A stretch of DNA of 6,665 nt from Bacteroidia bacterium (GTDB lineage Bacteria; Bacteroidota; Bacteroidia; Bacteroidales; GCA-2748055), in the NCBI GenBank assembly GCA_004525825.1, contig SPBY01000162.1:1-6665 (forward strand). The letters run 5' to 3'. A model generated the notes under the pieces. The model did no database searches and was not told where the DNA came from. It was given only the letters and a program-made list of their open reading frames with translations. Made by a program: the position numbers and the translations under genes. Shown in pieces: positions 1 through 6,016 of the stretch (position 1 is its first letter; each line of letters opens with the position of its first letter).

Positions 1-200
1 AGGGTGCGGTTGTACTGAAGGCTGTTGTTTTTGAAGCGCTGTTCCAGCTCTCCCTGTAACTGCCATGAGCTGCCCAGCGAGTGGTCAAATTCAAACTCCC
101 ACCAGGACTGGAAATCACTTTGCTGCCCCAGCAGGTCGCCGGGGCCCAGTAGAGCAATAAAAGTAAAAATCGCGGTATATACTCCTTGTCTAATCGTCAT
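1..200 (-). CDS. DUF2490-like exported protein, N-terminal part (3' end outside window)
   Basis: Only the first 66 codons are present; the gene runs off the left edge. The ATG at 200-198 lies inside the end of the DUF4956 gene, overlapping it by 11 bases in another frame, which suggests translational coupling. The product begins with MTIRQG and a hydrophobic stretch (about residues 8-24) ending in LLGQ, a likely Sec signal peptide with cleavage near Gln25/Gln26. The mature start reads QSDFQSWWEFEFDHSLGSSW, followed by a segment with alternating polar and hydrophobic residues (LQGELEQRF). This resembles the first strands of DUF2490-type proteins, which are predicted outer-membrane beta-barrels of unknown function. 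As the last visible gene of the operon it could be the envelope component working with the VTC/DUF4956 pair. The family call rests on an N-terminal fragment and is moderate; export and operon membership are firmer. Confidence 0.72.
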   Translation of the reverse strand, partial: MTIRQGVYTAIFTFIALLGPGDLLGQQSDFQSWWEFEFDHSLGSSWQLQGELEQRFKNNSLQYNRT

Positions 201-855
201 CGCCGGCACCACCCGCCTGTGACATATCTTCTGAGAAGTTGGCCCACTTCTCCCGCTGAAAAAAGTAAATATAAATCCTGGCCGAATCTCTAAGGTAATC
301 GACCCTTCCGATCTCCACCCGGTGTATTTTCAATCCGGTACGCTCTTCCAGATCGCGGATCAGCTCCTCCCTCTTCTCTGGTTTTATCAGCTCTACGTTT
401 TCATAGAATATCTCCCTCTTTGATTCATGTTTCAAGAGAAATTTCCGTTCCAGCAAATAGGTGACCAACACTATGGCTACATTGGTAAAAAACAGTTCCG
501 CGTAACTGACTTTACTATTGGCCAGTGCATTGATCACCGAGATCCCGATTACCAGGAAGAGGTAGGTCATCTCCCGGATGGGTATCTGCCGGGTCCGGTA
601 CCTGAGCATGCCAAAGATGGCAAAGAGTCCCAGTGCAAATCCAATTTGAACACCCACATTCTCCAGCAGCATGATCATAAAGTACACCACCTGGGTGATG
701 ATGATGTAGGTAAAGAGGAAGTCCTTCCGGGGGGTGGCCTTGTAATAAAGGATTCTTACCAGGTAGAGGACCACCAGGGTATTGAAAGCACCCTTGATAA
801 TCAGGTCCCAGAAGTCCTCCCAGTTCATCAGTTCGATATTCAGAAATTCAGGCAT
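190..855 (-). CDS. DUF4956 family integral membrane protein
   Basis: This 221-residue protein has about five predicted membrane segments (roughly residues 17-36, 45-65, 69-83, 95-112 and 118-136). A conserved-looking FGMLRYRTRQIPIREMTYLF block (81-100) joins segments three and four. A soluble C-terminal domain (about 147-203) shows an alternating strand/helix pattern ending in ARIYIYFFQRE. Layout and the GMLRYRT motif fit DUF4956, a family of unknown biochemical function often encoded beside a VTC-domain protein, as it is here. The VTC gene ends one base before this ATG (TAA, one base, ATG). By analogy with eukaryotic VTC complexes, where the catalytic domain is tied to a membrane domain, this protein may anchor the neighbouring VTC protein or form a channel for its product; that is inference. 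The tail ends in GGAGDDD, and its last bases also encode the start of the next gene. Confidence 0.9.
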   Translation of the reverse strand: MPEFLNIELMNWEDFWDLIIKGAFNTLVVLYLVRILYYKATPRKDFLFTYIIITQVVYFMIMLLENVGVQIGFALGLFAIFGMLRYRTRQIPIREMTYLFLVIGISVINALANSKVSYAELFFTNVAIVLVTYLLERKFLLKHESKREIFYENVELIKPEKREELIRDLEERTGLKIHRVEIGRVDYLRDSARIYIYFFQREKWANFSEDMSQAGGAGDDD

Positions 856-856
856 G

Positions 857-1654
857 TTATGATAGTTTTGTGGTTAATTGGTGGTCGTTGTTGATCTGGT
901 GAACTTTGCGTACCCTGCGCTTGAAACGGTTCTGCTTCAAATCGGTGTGGAGCAACGCCATCCCTATGGCATATTTGCTGAAGCGGCCGGGGGTGATACG
1001 AGATTTTCGCATGGCCCCATGCATGGATGAACCTGCAAGGAAGCCCTCGTACTTTATCTCCGCAATTCCAATTCCAGGAAGGATGAGTTCTTCGCCGCTA
1101 AGTCTGCTCGAAAAGCGCAGATCATAGTCCAGCGTGACCCTTTCGGTCTGACTTTGGTTCACCAGGGTGATCCGGTGAAAACTGTTTTCCATGGCAGGAG
1201 CCATACCCTCCCCCACATAGGGTGAACAGGACAAAAGAAACTTCTCTTCTTTCAGCAGGAGAGAGTGGTCCATGCCATCGGTCCTCACGCGTTTCTTGGT
1301 GGTCACGCCCTTGGCATTCTTTCGCTTCACCTCCAGGAAATGCAGGTCGGAAGCACCGTACCTCCGGATCCTGACCTTGTGCCGGTTAGCCAGACCACGG
1401 TGATGCTTGTGGTACATTTCGTGAGCGTCAGTATCGAAATAACAGGTATGGTAATGCTGTGCACGGTGACCATCGATATCCAGTACGCGATAGTCGTCCT
1501 GTACCAAGGAAAGAAGGGAAGGCAGGTGCTGCACGCTAAAAAGATACTTGTTGTCCTTTCTTCGCATGAGGCTGGCCCGGTCCACCTCTTCCAGGGATAT
1601 GCCTTTATATCCGGTGAGAATGGGTTCTATCTCACTCCCGGTACTCATACTCAT
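857..1654 (-). CDS. VTC domain protein (polyphosphate polymerase-like)
   Basis: The 265-residue product matches the VTC domain, a triphosphate-tunnel fold that in yeast Vtc4 makes polyphosphate from ATP. Expected tunnel elements appear in order, numbered from the chosen Met: RKDNKYLF (32-39), YFDT (72-75), KVRIRRY (93-99), FLEVKRK (106-112), LDYDLRF (175-181), AEIKYEG (198-204) and SKYAIGM (226-232). Together they supply the Lys/Arg lining and the acidic metal-binding Glu typical of the fold, so it looks catalytically intact. A strongly basic tail (about 240-251, NRFKRRVRKV) could bind polyanion or membrane. No membrane segment is present. The first Met is ATG at 1654 (or 1648), inside the end of the upstream gene. 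A longer reading from GTG at 1681 is possible but adds nine residues unlike the family. Polyphosphate synthesis is inferred from homology; many bacterial VTC proteins have not been tested. Confidence 0.9.
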   Translation of the reverse strand: MSMSTGSEIEPILTGYKGISLEEVDRASLMRRKDNKYLFSVQHLPSLLSLVQDDYRVLDIDGHRAQHYHTCYFDTDAHEMYHKHHRGLANRHKVRIRRYGASDLHFLEVKRKNAKGVTTKKRVRTDGMDHSLLLKEEKFLLSCSPYVGEGMAPAMENSFHRITLVNQSQTERVTLDYDLRFSSRLSGEELILPGIGIAEIKYEGFLAGSSMHGAMRKSRITPGRFSKYAIGMALLHTDLKQNRFKRRVRKVHQINNDHQLTTKLS

Positions 1655-2048
1655 ATACCTTTTTTTTGTACAGATCGCCACGACTGTTGTAATACTGCTT
1701 TTCGATTCTCAGACCATCTTTATAAATGTTCTTTTCGGTCTGTGTGGCCCTTCCTTTTACATCCAAAAATTGTTCTTCCACCAGTTGGCCTTCTTCGTTG
1801 TACAGATACTTCTCCCACTTCTTGATCTCACCCTTTCGGTTCATCTCCTTCACTTCCACCAGCTCACCCTCTGGGTTGTAGCGTTCAATGGATTCCACCA
1901 CCGGGTCGTCCATTCCCTCTTCCAAAAAATATTCATTGACAGTCTTGGTGGTAATTTTTTTCGCTTTAATGGTTTTGGTGCCTTGTGCGGCAGCGGGTCC
2001 AGCTACCATCATCAGGATGGCAAGCAGAGGTAAAATCTTTTTCATCAT
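1632..2048 (-). CDS. Small secreted protein with YwqK/MORN-like repeats
   Basis: The product is 138 residues from the ATG at 2048. It starts MMKKILPLLAILMMVAGPAAAQG, a clear Sec signal peptide with an AAA-Q cleavage site near residue 21. The mature part is highly charged and built from imperfect repeats of about 12-15 residues with the pattern Y-N-x-x-G-x-L-x-x: YNPEGELVEVKE (57-68), MNRKGEIKKWEK (69-80), YNEEGQLVEEQ (83-93), YKDGLRIEKQ (109-118) and YNSRGDLYKK (120-129). Such repeats occur in MORN-like, YwqK-like and RHS-like beta-hairpin proteins of diverse roles, so no function is assigned. It lies 11 bases after the lipoprotein gene and overlaps the VTC gene by 23 bases, placing it firmly in the operon. 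A TTG at 2057 in frame would add three residues, but the ATG is the better start. It probably acts in the periplasm or at the cell surface. Confidence 0.82.
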   Translation of the reverse strand: MMKKILPLLAILMMVAGPAAAQGTKTIKAKKITTKTVNEYFLEEGMDDPVVESIERYNPEGELVEVKEMNRKGEIKKWEKYLYNEEGQLVEEQFLDVKGRATQTEKNIYKDGLRIEKQYYNSRGDLYKKKVYEYEYRE

Positions 2049-2059
2049 CTTAAACAAAT

Positions 2060-2830
2060 TTATAATTTTTCAATAACAATTTCTCCCAGGTCCACCAACT
2101 GTTCCAAACCGGTGACGCTTACTTCAAATTTGAGGGCCACCTTGTCCGATTCTCCCGTCACTTCGTCGGAGTAGAGAAACACCAGGTAATTGCCCGGTAT
2201 CAGTCCCCCGAACTCGAAAGTGCCGTCAAACTGAGAGCGGATCCTCTCATCATAGAAGGCATGGTCCCCATAAGTCAGGTATACCTCCTGTTCGGTGCCA
2301 TAATATGTTTTCTCGATCACCAGGTTGGGCCAGGCGGATGCATCCACATAGTCAATCACCTTCACCCTTCCTTTGATCATGGCTGTACCGTCATCAAAGT
2401 CAAGGGGTGTCATTTTCACCAGTTCGCCCAGATTCAGATCCTCTCCCTTGCCCAGTTCCACCGTCCACGAAAGTTCCACATCCAGATCGAGCACCGAGGC
2501 CGAATCTCCCGAGAGGAAATAGACCTCGTATTTCCCCGGATAGAGATACTTAAACATAAACTGCCCATGCATATTGGTCCGAACACGGTTCCCCAGGGCT
2601 TTCTCGTCACCGAATACTATAAAAACTTCTTCATCCACCGCGGGTTTTTCATAAATCAGCAGGGAATAGTCATCGTTGTAATATTGCTCTTTTACAGTCC
2701 CCGAAATGGAACCGGTACCGCCCAGCCCCTCGCTTTTTTCACAGGAAACAGCCGTGAAGACTGTGAGTGAGAAGGCAATAAATACAACGAATCCGGGAAG
2801 CATCCTCTCCCGAAATAATTGATGCAACAT
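2060..2830 (-). CDS. Predicted lipoprotein with two tandem carboxypeptidase-regulatory-like domains
   Basis: The 256-residue product has a basic N-terminus (MLHQLFRERM), a hydrophobic core (11-26) and a lipobox-like AVSC with Cys30 as the probable lipidated residue, followed by EKSEG. The mature protein holds two copies of one domain, about 40-140 and 148-256. Matching elements are GSISGTVK / AMIKGRVK, DEEVFIVFGDEKA / EQEVYLTYGDHAF, GQFMFKYLYPGKYEVYFLSGD / GTFEFGGLIPGNYLVFLYSDE and LGELVKM / LGEIVIEKL. The F-x-F-x-x-L-x-P-G-x-Y pattern is the hallmark of carboxypeptidase-regulatory-like or Cna-B-like beta sandwiches, which act as structural or binding modules rather than enzymes. It is the first gene of the minus-strand operon, behind a good Bacteroidota-type promoter. 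The ATG at 2830 is preferred over Met10 because it supplies the positive residues of the signal peptide. Its target is unknown. Confidence 0.85.
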   Translation of the reverse strand: MLHQLFRERMLPGFVVFIAFSLTVFTAVSCEKSEGLGGTGSISGTVKEQYYNDDYSLLIYEKPAVDEEVFIVFGDEKALGNRVRTNMHGQFMFKYLYPGKYEVYFLSGDSASVLDLDVELSWTVELGKGEDLNLGELVKMTPLDFDDGTAMIKGRVKVIDYVDASAWPNLVIEKTYYGTEQEVYLTYGDHAFYDERIRSQFDGTFEFGGLIPGNYLVFLYSDEVTGESDKVALKFEVSVTGLEQLVDLGEIVIEKL

Positions 2831-2855
2831 ATTGTATTCTTTTAATCTGCAGCAT

Positions 2856-2863
2856 CAAATATA
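2856..2863 (-). promoter_or_regulatory. Candidate -7 promoter element for the minus-strand operon
   Basis: On the minus strand this reads TATATTTG, a full match to the Bacteroidota primary sigma -7 consensus TAnnTTTG. A weak -33 counterpart (TGG in place of TTG) lies 18 bases upstream at 2884-2882. Transcription would begin near 2849, giving a leader of about 20 bases before the lipoprotein ATG at 2830. The position and match are good, but the -33 element is imperfect and no experiment supports the call. Confidence 0.5.
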
Positions 2864-2892
2864 ACAATTTCCGATCCGTAACCATAGAGGCT

Positions 2893-2906
2893 GTAACATA
2901 TGTTAC
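2893..2906. promoter_or_regulatory. Perfect 14-bp palindrome, candidate Crp/FNR-type operator
   Basis: The sequence GTAACATATGTTAC is a perfect inverted repeat: half-sites GTAAC and GTTAC separated by ATAT. It lies between the divergent starts at 2830 and 2962. The size and spacing fit a dimeric helix-turn-helix regulator of the Crp/FNR family. Its centre is about 62 bases before the ATG of the Fe-S gene and about 43-44 bases before the start point implied by the plus-strand -7 candidate, close to the usual class II activator position. It also lies upstream of the minus-strand promoter, so it could act on both. The palindrome is directly visible; the regulator is inferred. Confidence 0.5.
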
Positions 2907-2929
2907 CAACTACTCCCAAGTAATTGATT

Positions 2930-2937
2930 CATATTTG
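2930..2937 (+). promoter_or_regulatory. Candidate -7 promoter element for the Fe-S gene cluster
   Basis: CATATTTG differs from TAnnTTTG only at the first base. Transcription would start near 2943-2944, giving a leader of about 18 bases before the ATG at 2962. No TTG stands at the expected -33 distance; the palindrome occupies almost that place instead. This would suit an activator-dependent promoter. The match alone is weak. Confidence 0.35.
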
Positions 2938-2961
2938 TACCAAACTTAAAAACTGATTCCT

Positions 2962-3870
2962 ATGATACGAGAAATGGTAAAGATCGATGAAGAGTTATGT
3001 GATGGTTGCGCACAGTGCATTCCCAATTGTCACGAAGGGGCCCTGCAGATGATTGATGGAAAGGCAAGGCTGATCAGTGACCTGATGTGTGACGGCCTGG
3101 GGGCCTGCCTTGGACACTGTCCACAGGGTGCCATTGAAATAGAAAAAAGGGAGGCCGAAGCCTACAATGAAACCAAAGTGATGGAAATCATGGTGGAAAA
3201 GGGAGAGAACACCGTGGTGGCCCACTTGCAACACCTGAAGGAACATAACGAAACAGATTTTCTCAAAGAAGGAATAGAGTACCTGAAAGCCAACCAGGCC
3301 AGCCTGACATTCAGCCTTTCAGAGGTGATGAACAGGGTGCATAATGCCAGGGTGGAAGAGGAACAACTGGCCTGTGGTTGTGCAGGATCCGAAGCCCGCT
3401 CTTTCGCTCCTCGTTCAGCGGTAGTGGCCGGTGCAGTTCCCGCTGCCGGAGCCTTTACCTTGGCTGGGGGAGTACAGGCCGATCAAGACTCAGAGTTGCG
3501 ACAGTGGCCGGTGCAAATGCACCTGATCAATCCCGCTGCGTCCTACTTCCAGGAAAGCGACCTGGTGCTGGCTGCAGACTGTGTGGCCTTCTCCCTGGGT
3601 AACTTTCATTCCAGATGGCTCAAGGGCAAAAGCCTGGCCATCGGCTGCCCGAAGCTGGATTCGGGACTGGAAGAATATGTATCCAAGACCGCGGCGTTGA
3701 TTGATGAAGCTAAAATTAATACCTTAACGGTGATGATGATGCAGGTCCCCTGCTGTGGCGGTTTGCTACAGGTGGTGAAGATGGCTGCAGACCAGTCCAC
3801 GCGAAAAGTACCGATCAAGTCAGTCATTGTGGGTGTGGAGGGAGAGATCCTGCAAGAAGAATGGGTATAA
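2962..3870 (+). CDS. Cysteine-rich 4Fe-4S ferredoxin-like protein with a conserved-looking C-terminal Cys domain
   Basis: The protein has 302 residues and no signal peptide or membrane segment, so it is probably cytoplasmic. The N-terminal ferredoxin domain carries one canonical cluster motif, C13-x2-C16-x2-C19-x3-C23. A second motif lacks one Cys: C43-x5-C49-x3-C53-P (CDGLGACLGHCP), with Leu46 at the usual second Cys position. I recall this DGLGAC variant from related bacterial proteins, so it is probably a family trait. A charged, helical linker (about 61-135) follows, then CGC (138-140), an Ala-rich low-complexity stretch (about 142-175), and a C-terminal domain with QWPVQMHLINP (181-191), AADC207, IGC229PKLD and VPC264C265GG. 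These cysteines suggest further metal binding or redox chemistry. I recall such proteins near Crp-family regulators or hybrid cluster protein genes. It heads a plus-strand cluster with a membrane polyferredoxin, pointing to electron transfer; the substrate is unknown. Confidence 0.88.
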   Translation: MIREMVKIDEELCDGCAQCIPNCHEGALQMIDGKARLISDLMCDGLGACLGHCPQGAIEIEKREAEAYNETKVMEIMVEKGENTVVAHLQHLKEHNETDFLKEGIEYLKANQASLTFSLSEVMNRVHNARVEEEQLACGCAGSEARSFAPRSAVVAGAVPAAGAFTLAGGVQADQDSELRQWPVQMHLINPAASYFQESDLVLAADCVAFSLGNFHSRWLKGKSLAIGCPKLDSGLEEYVSKTAALIDEAKINTLTVMMMQVPCCGGLLQVVKMAADQSTRKVPIKSVIVGVEGEILQEEWV

Positions 3871-3883
3871 GCTAAGACGGTTC

Positions 3884-4039
3884 ATGTATAAGCAAGTCAC
3901 CGATACCGGCAGTGCAATGAAACTGCCCCTGGGTGAAGAACAATCCATTGTCCTGGAAGCGGGAAGCGAGAGATTCTGGATGAACCCCGGGAAGCAGGAC
4001 CTGGAACTGCTGGTTATTAAAACCAAAGCGGAAGAATGA
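3884..4039 (+). CDS. Small hypothetical protein (51 aa) between two Fe-S genes
   Basis: An ATG 14 bases after the stop of the Fe-S gene opens a 51-codon frame whose TGA overlaps the ATG of the membrane polyferredoxin (ATGA at 4036-4039), a classic sign of translational coupling. The peptide starts MYKQVTDTGSAMKLPLGEE and ends VIKTKAEE. It is acidic, has no cysteine, no signal peptide and no membrane segment, and contains ERFWMNPGKQD near its middle. The alternation of hydrophobic and charged residues (QSIVLEAG, LELLVIKT) suggests a few beta strands. I do not recognise a family. A longer in-frame start at 3827 would overlap the preceding gene by 44 bases and is less likely. The filled gap, overlap and operon position argue for a real gene, perhaps an accessory or assembly factor; its function is unknown. 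Confidence 0.6.
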   Translation: MYKQVTDTGSAMKLPLGEEQSIVLEAGSERFWMNPGKQDLELLVIKTKAEE

Positions 4040-5031
4040 TGGCCTTGTTCAGGAAACAAAGCTCTTCATTGCGTCTTCCTGCAGCAGTATTTCTGCTGGT
4101 CCTCTTCCTTCTGGTGCCGGTCCAGTTAAAGGTGGAGCGTCCCATGCTGCTATTGGAGCGTTTTGTGGATGGTGGAGGATGGTTTCAAATGCTTCTCATT
4201 GCAGGCTATGGCGCACTGGTGGCTCACAAAATGCAGAATCCAAAGAAAGTGCAGACCTGGAGGAAATATACCTGGTTTGCTTTTTCAGTGCTTTTCTTTT
4301 CTCAGCTGGTTCTGGGCTTATTGGGATTCGAAAAGTTTCTGATGACGGGGAAACTCCATCTCCCCATTCCCATGATGATTGTGGCTGGTCCCATTTACAG
4401 GGGGCACACCTCGGTGATGACCATCCTCTTTCTTTCTACCGTGATATTGTCTGGACCAGCCTGGTGCAGCCACCTCTGTTACTTCGGCGCCATCGATTCA
4501 CTCTCGTCGGGCCGTAAACCCCGGCCGGGACCTATCCGGAATAAATGGGCCCTGAAATCCACTGTCCTCTTCCTGGTTGTAGCCGGAGCCCTGTTCATGA
4601 GATGGATGGAAGTATCTGTCATCACCGCTACCTGGGTGGCACTGGGCTTTGGCCTCACAGGACTTGGGATCATCTTGCTGGTCAGCAGAAAACAGGGACG
4701 AATGGTGCACTGCAGCGCCTACTGTCCCGTGGGCACGGTGGTGCACCTGACCCGCTTTGTAAATCCCTTCCGGATGTATATAGATGACCACTCTTGTACC
4801 AACTGCATGGCCTGCACCCGCGTATGTAAATACGATGCATTAAGACCTTCCGATGTGGCAGCACGCAAACCTGGACTTACCTGCACCCTGTGTGGGGACT
4901 GCCTGGCCTCCTGTCATGCCGGCTCCCTGAAATACAGGTTCCTGAAGCTTTCCCCGGCGGCATCCAGGAACCTATTTCTGCTGATCACCATCTCCCTTCA
5001 TGCGGCCACCATGGCACTCGCCAGGATCTGA
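4036..5031 (+). CDS. NapH-like membrane polyferredoxin (4Fe-4S binding protein)
   Basis: The 331-residue protein has about six to seven predicted membrane segments (near 14-30, 50-64, 78-97, 124-140, 174-190, 196-216 and 312-328). It carries two canonical [4Fe-4S] motifs between the last two: C254-x2-C257-x2-C260-x3-C264 and C283-x2-C286-x2-C289-x3-C293. Two membrane-proximal CxxxC motifs, C144SHLC148 and C226SAYC230P, are typical of the NapH/NosR/CcoG-type family. Such proteins pass electrons between quinol or cytoplasmic donors and enzymes across or at the inner membrane. No terminal reductase is encoded nearby, so the acceptor is unknown; the soluble Fe-S protein two genes upstream is the obvious candidate partner. 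The start is ATG at 4036, overlapping the small gene's stop; the ATG at 4039 is an equally plausible start, one codon shorter. NapH itself is not claimed, since no nitrate reductase genes are visible. Confidence 0.88.
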   Translation: MMALFRKQSSSLRLPAAVFLLVLFLLVPVQLKVERPMLLLERFVDGGGWFQMLLIAGYGALVAHKMQNPKKVQTWRKYTWFAFSVLFFSQLVLGLLGFEKFLMTGKLHLPIPMMIVAGPIYRGHTSVMTILFLSTVILSGPAWCSHLCYFGAIDSLSSGRKPRPGPIRNKWALKSTVLFLVVAGALFMRWMEVSVITATWVALGFGLTGLGIILLVSRKQGRMVHCSAYCPVGTVVHLTRFVNPFRMYIDDHSCTNCMACTRVCKYDALRPSDVAARKPGLTCTLCGDCLASCHAGSLKYRFLKLSPAASRNLFLLITISLHAATMALARI

Positions 5032-5091
5032 TGCGCTTTCAATTCTGATTTATATTGATTAATTTTCCCGGGTTCACCCAGTACCCAAAAC

Positions 5092-6003
5092 ATGGATGAG
5101 ATACGCAATTCTATTCAAAGCGCCATAGGCCTCAGTCCTGAAAATCAAAACAAGATCCTTTATTCCCTTTTGATAATTGTGGTGCTGGGAGTTATCCGCT
5201 ATGCTATTCTGAAAATCGTCTGGAGGATTACAGAAGACCCGAAATCGAGGTACACCTGGAAACGCACCGTTTCCTTCACGGGGGGAGTCCTAACGGTGAT
5301 CCTCATCAGTAGTGTCTGGATCAAGGCCATCGGGCAATTGGGGGCCTTTCTGGGCCTGCTTACTGCCGGTGTGGCCATCGCTCTGAAAGATCCCCTGACC
5401 AACATTGCAGGCTGGTTCTTCATCCTTACCCGCCAGCCCTTTAGCCTGGGCGACAGGGTACAGATCGGCGAACATGCAGGGGATGTCATCGATATCCGCC
5501 TCTTCCAATTCACCCTGCTGGAGATTGGAAACTGGGTGAATGCCGATCAGAGTACCGGACGGATCATCCACATTCCCAACGGGACCATCTTCACCCAGGC
5601 ACAATCCAACTACAGTGCCGGGTTCAAATTCATCTGGAATGAGTTACCGGTGCTGGTGACCTTCGAAAGCAACTGGCACCTGACCAAGGTGATCCTTCAG
5701 AAAATCGTCAGTGAACATGCCGAAGCACTTTCGGTGGATGCAGAGAAGAAAATCATCGAAGCTTCTAAAAAGTACATGATCTTCTACCAGTATCTTACCC
5801 CCACTGTCTATACTTCCGTTCAGGAGAGTGGTGTGTTGCTCACCATGCGCTACATCTGTGAACCGCGTAAACGAAGGAGCAGCGAACACCTGATCTGGGA
5901 GGACATATTGAAGGAGTTCGCCCGGCACAAGGACATCGAATTTGCCTATCCCACCCAGCGCTTTTACAAACGGCCGTCCGAAAAAGATGATTCGCCCTTG
6001 TAG
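5092..6003 (+). CDS. MscS-family mechanosensitive ion channel
   Basis: The 303-residue protein has three predicted membrane segments (about 22-41, 60-79 and 83-105). The third is the glycine/alanine-rich pore helix: GAFLGLLTAGVAIALKDPLT (84-103), followed by NIAGWFFILTRQPFSLGDRV. The continuation into the beta domain (GDRVQIGEHAGDVIDI) and the HIPNGTI motif (160-166) are typical of MscS. The remaining residues (about 185-295) form the cytoplasmic vestibule. Between strands it carries the segment NWVNADQSTGRII (147-159), which I recall from a subgroup of MscS-like proteins. It is expected in the inner membrane, releasing small solutes during osmotic downshock. A 60-base gap separates it from the polyferredoxin gene, and there is no visible functional tie, so it may have its own promoter. 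Length is close to that of E. coli MscS (286 residues). Confidence 0.93.
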   Translation: MDEIRNSIQSAIGLSPENQNKILYSLLIIVVLGVIRYAILKIVWRITEDPKSRYTWKRTVSFTGGVLTVILISSVWIKAIGQLGAFLGLLTAGVAIALKDPLTNIAGWFFILTRQPFSLGDRVQIGEHAGDVIDIRLFQFTLLEIGNWVNADQSTGRIIHIPNGTIFTQAQSNYSAGFKFIWNELPVLVTFESNWHLTKVILQKIVSEHAEALSVDAEKKIIEASKKYMIFYQYLTPTVYTSVQESGVLLTMRYICEPRKRRSSEHLIWEDILKEFARHKDIEFAYPTQRFYKRPSEKDDSPL

Positions 6004-6016
6004 TAAGGCCGGCAGA

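Noticed and set aside
427..894. Long open frame (155 codons) on the plus strand
   Set aside because: It lies opposite the DUF4956 gene, whose protein has clear family features. The antisense translation is rich in His, Gln and Asp with no recognisable domain.
1655..1681. N-terminal extension of the VTC protein from a GTG codon
   Set aside because: It would lengthen the overlap with the upstream gene to 50 bases. Two ATG codons follow at 1654 and 1648 and fit the family better.
2261..2770. Open frame of 169 codons on the plus strand
   Set aside because: It is antisense to the lipoprotein gene, which has a signal peptide, lipobox and duplicated domains. The antisense product shows no coherent features.
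5032..5091. Possible promoter for the MscS gene (TAATTTTC at 5060-5067)
   Set aside because: One mismatch to the -7 consensus and no convincing -33 element in an AT-rich gap. This is too weak to list as a feature, though the 60-base gap leaves room for a promoter.
6004..6016. Possible bidirectional terminator between the convergent channel and GH51 genes
   Set aside because: Only a short GCCGGC palindrome is present, with no stem-loop and T-run of useful size. The gap is only 13 bases.
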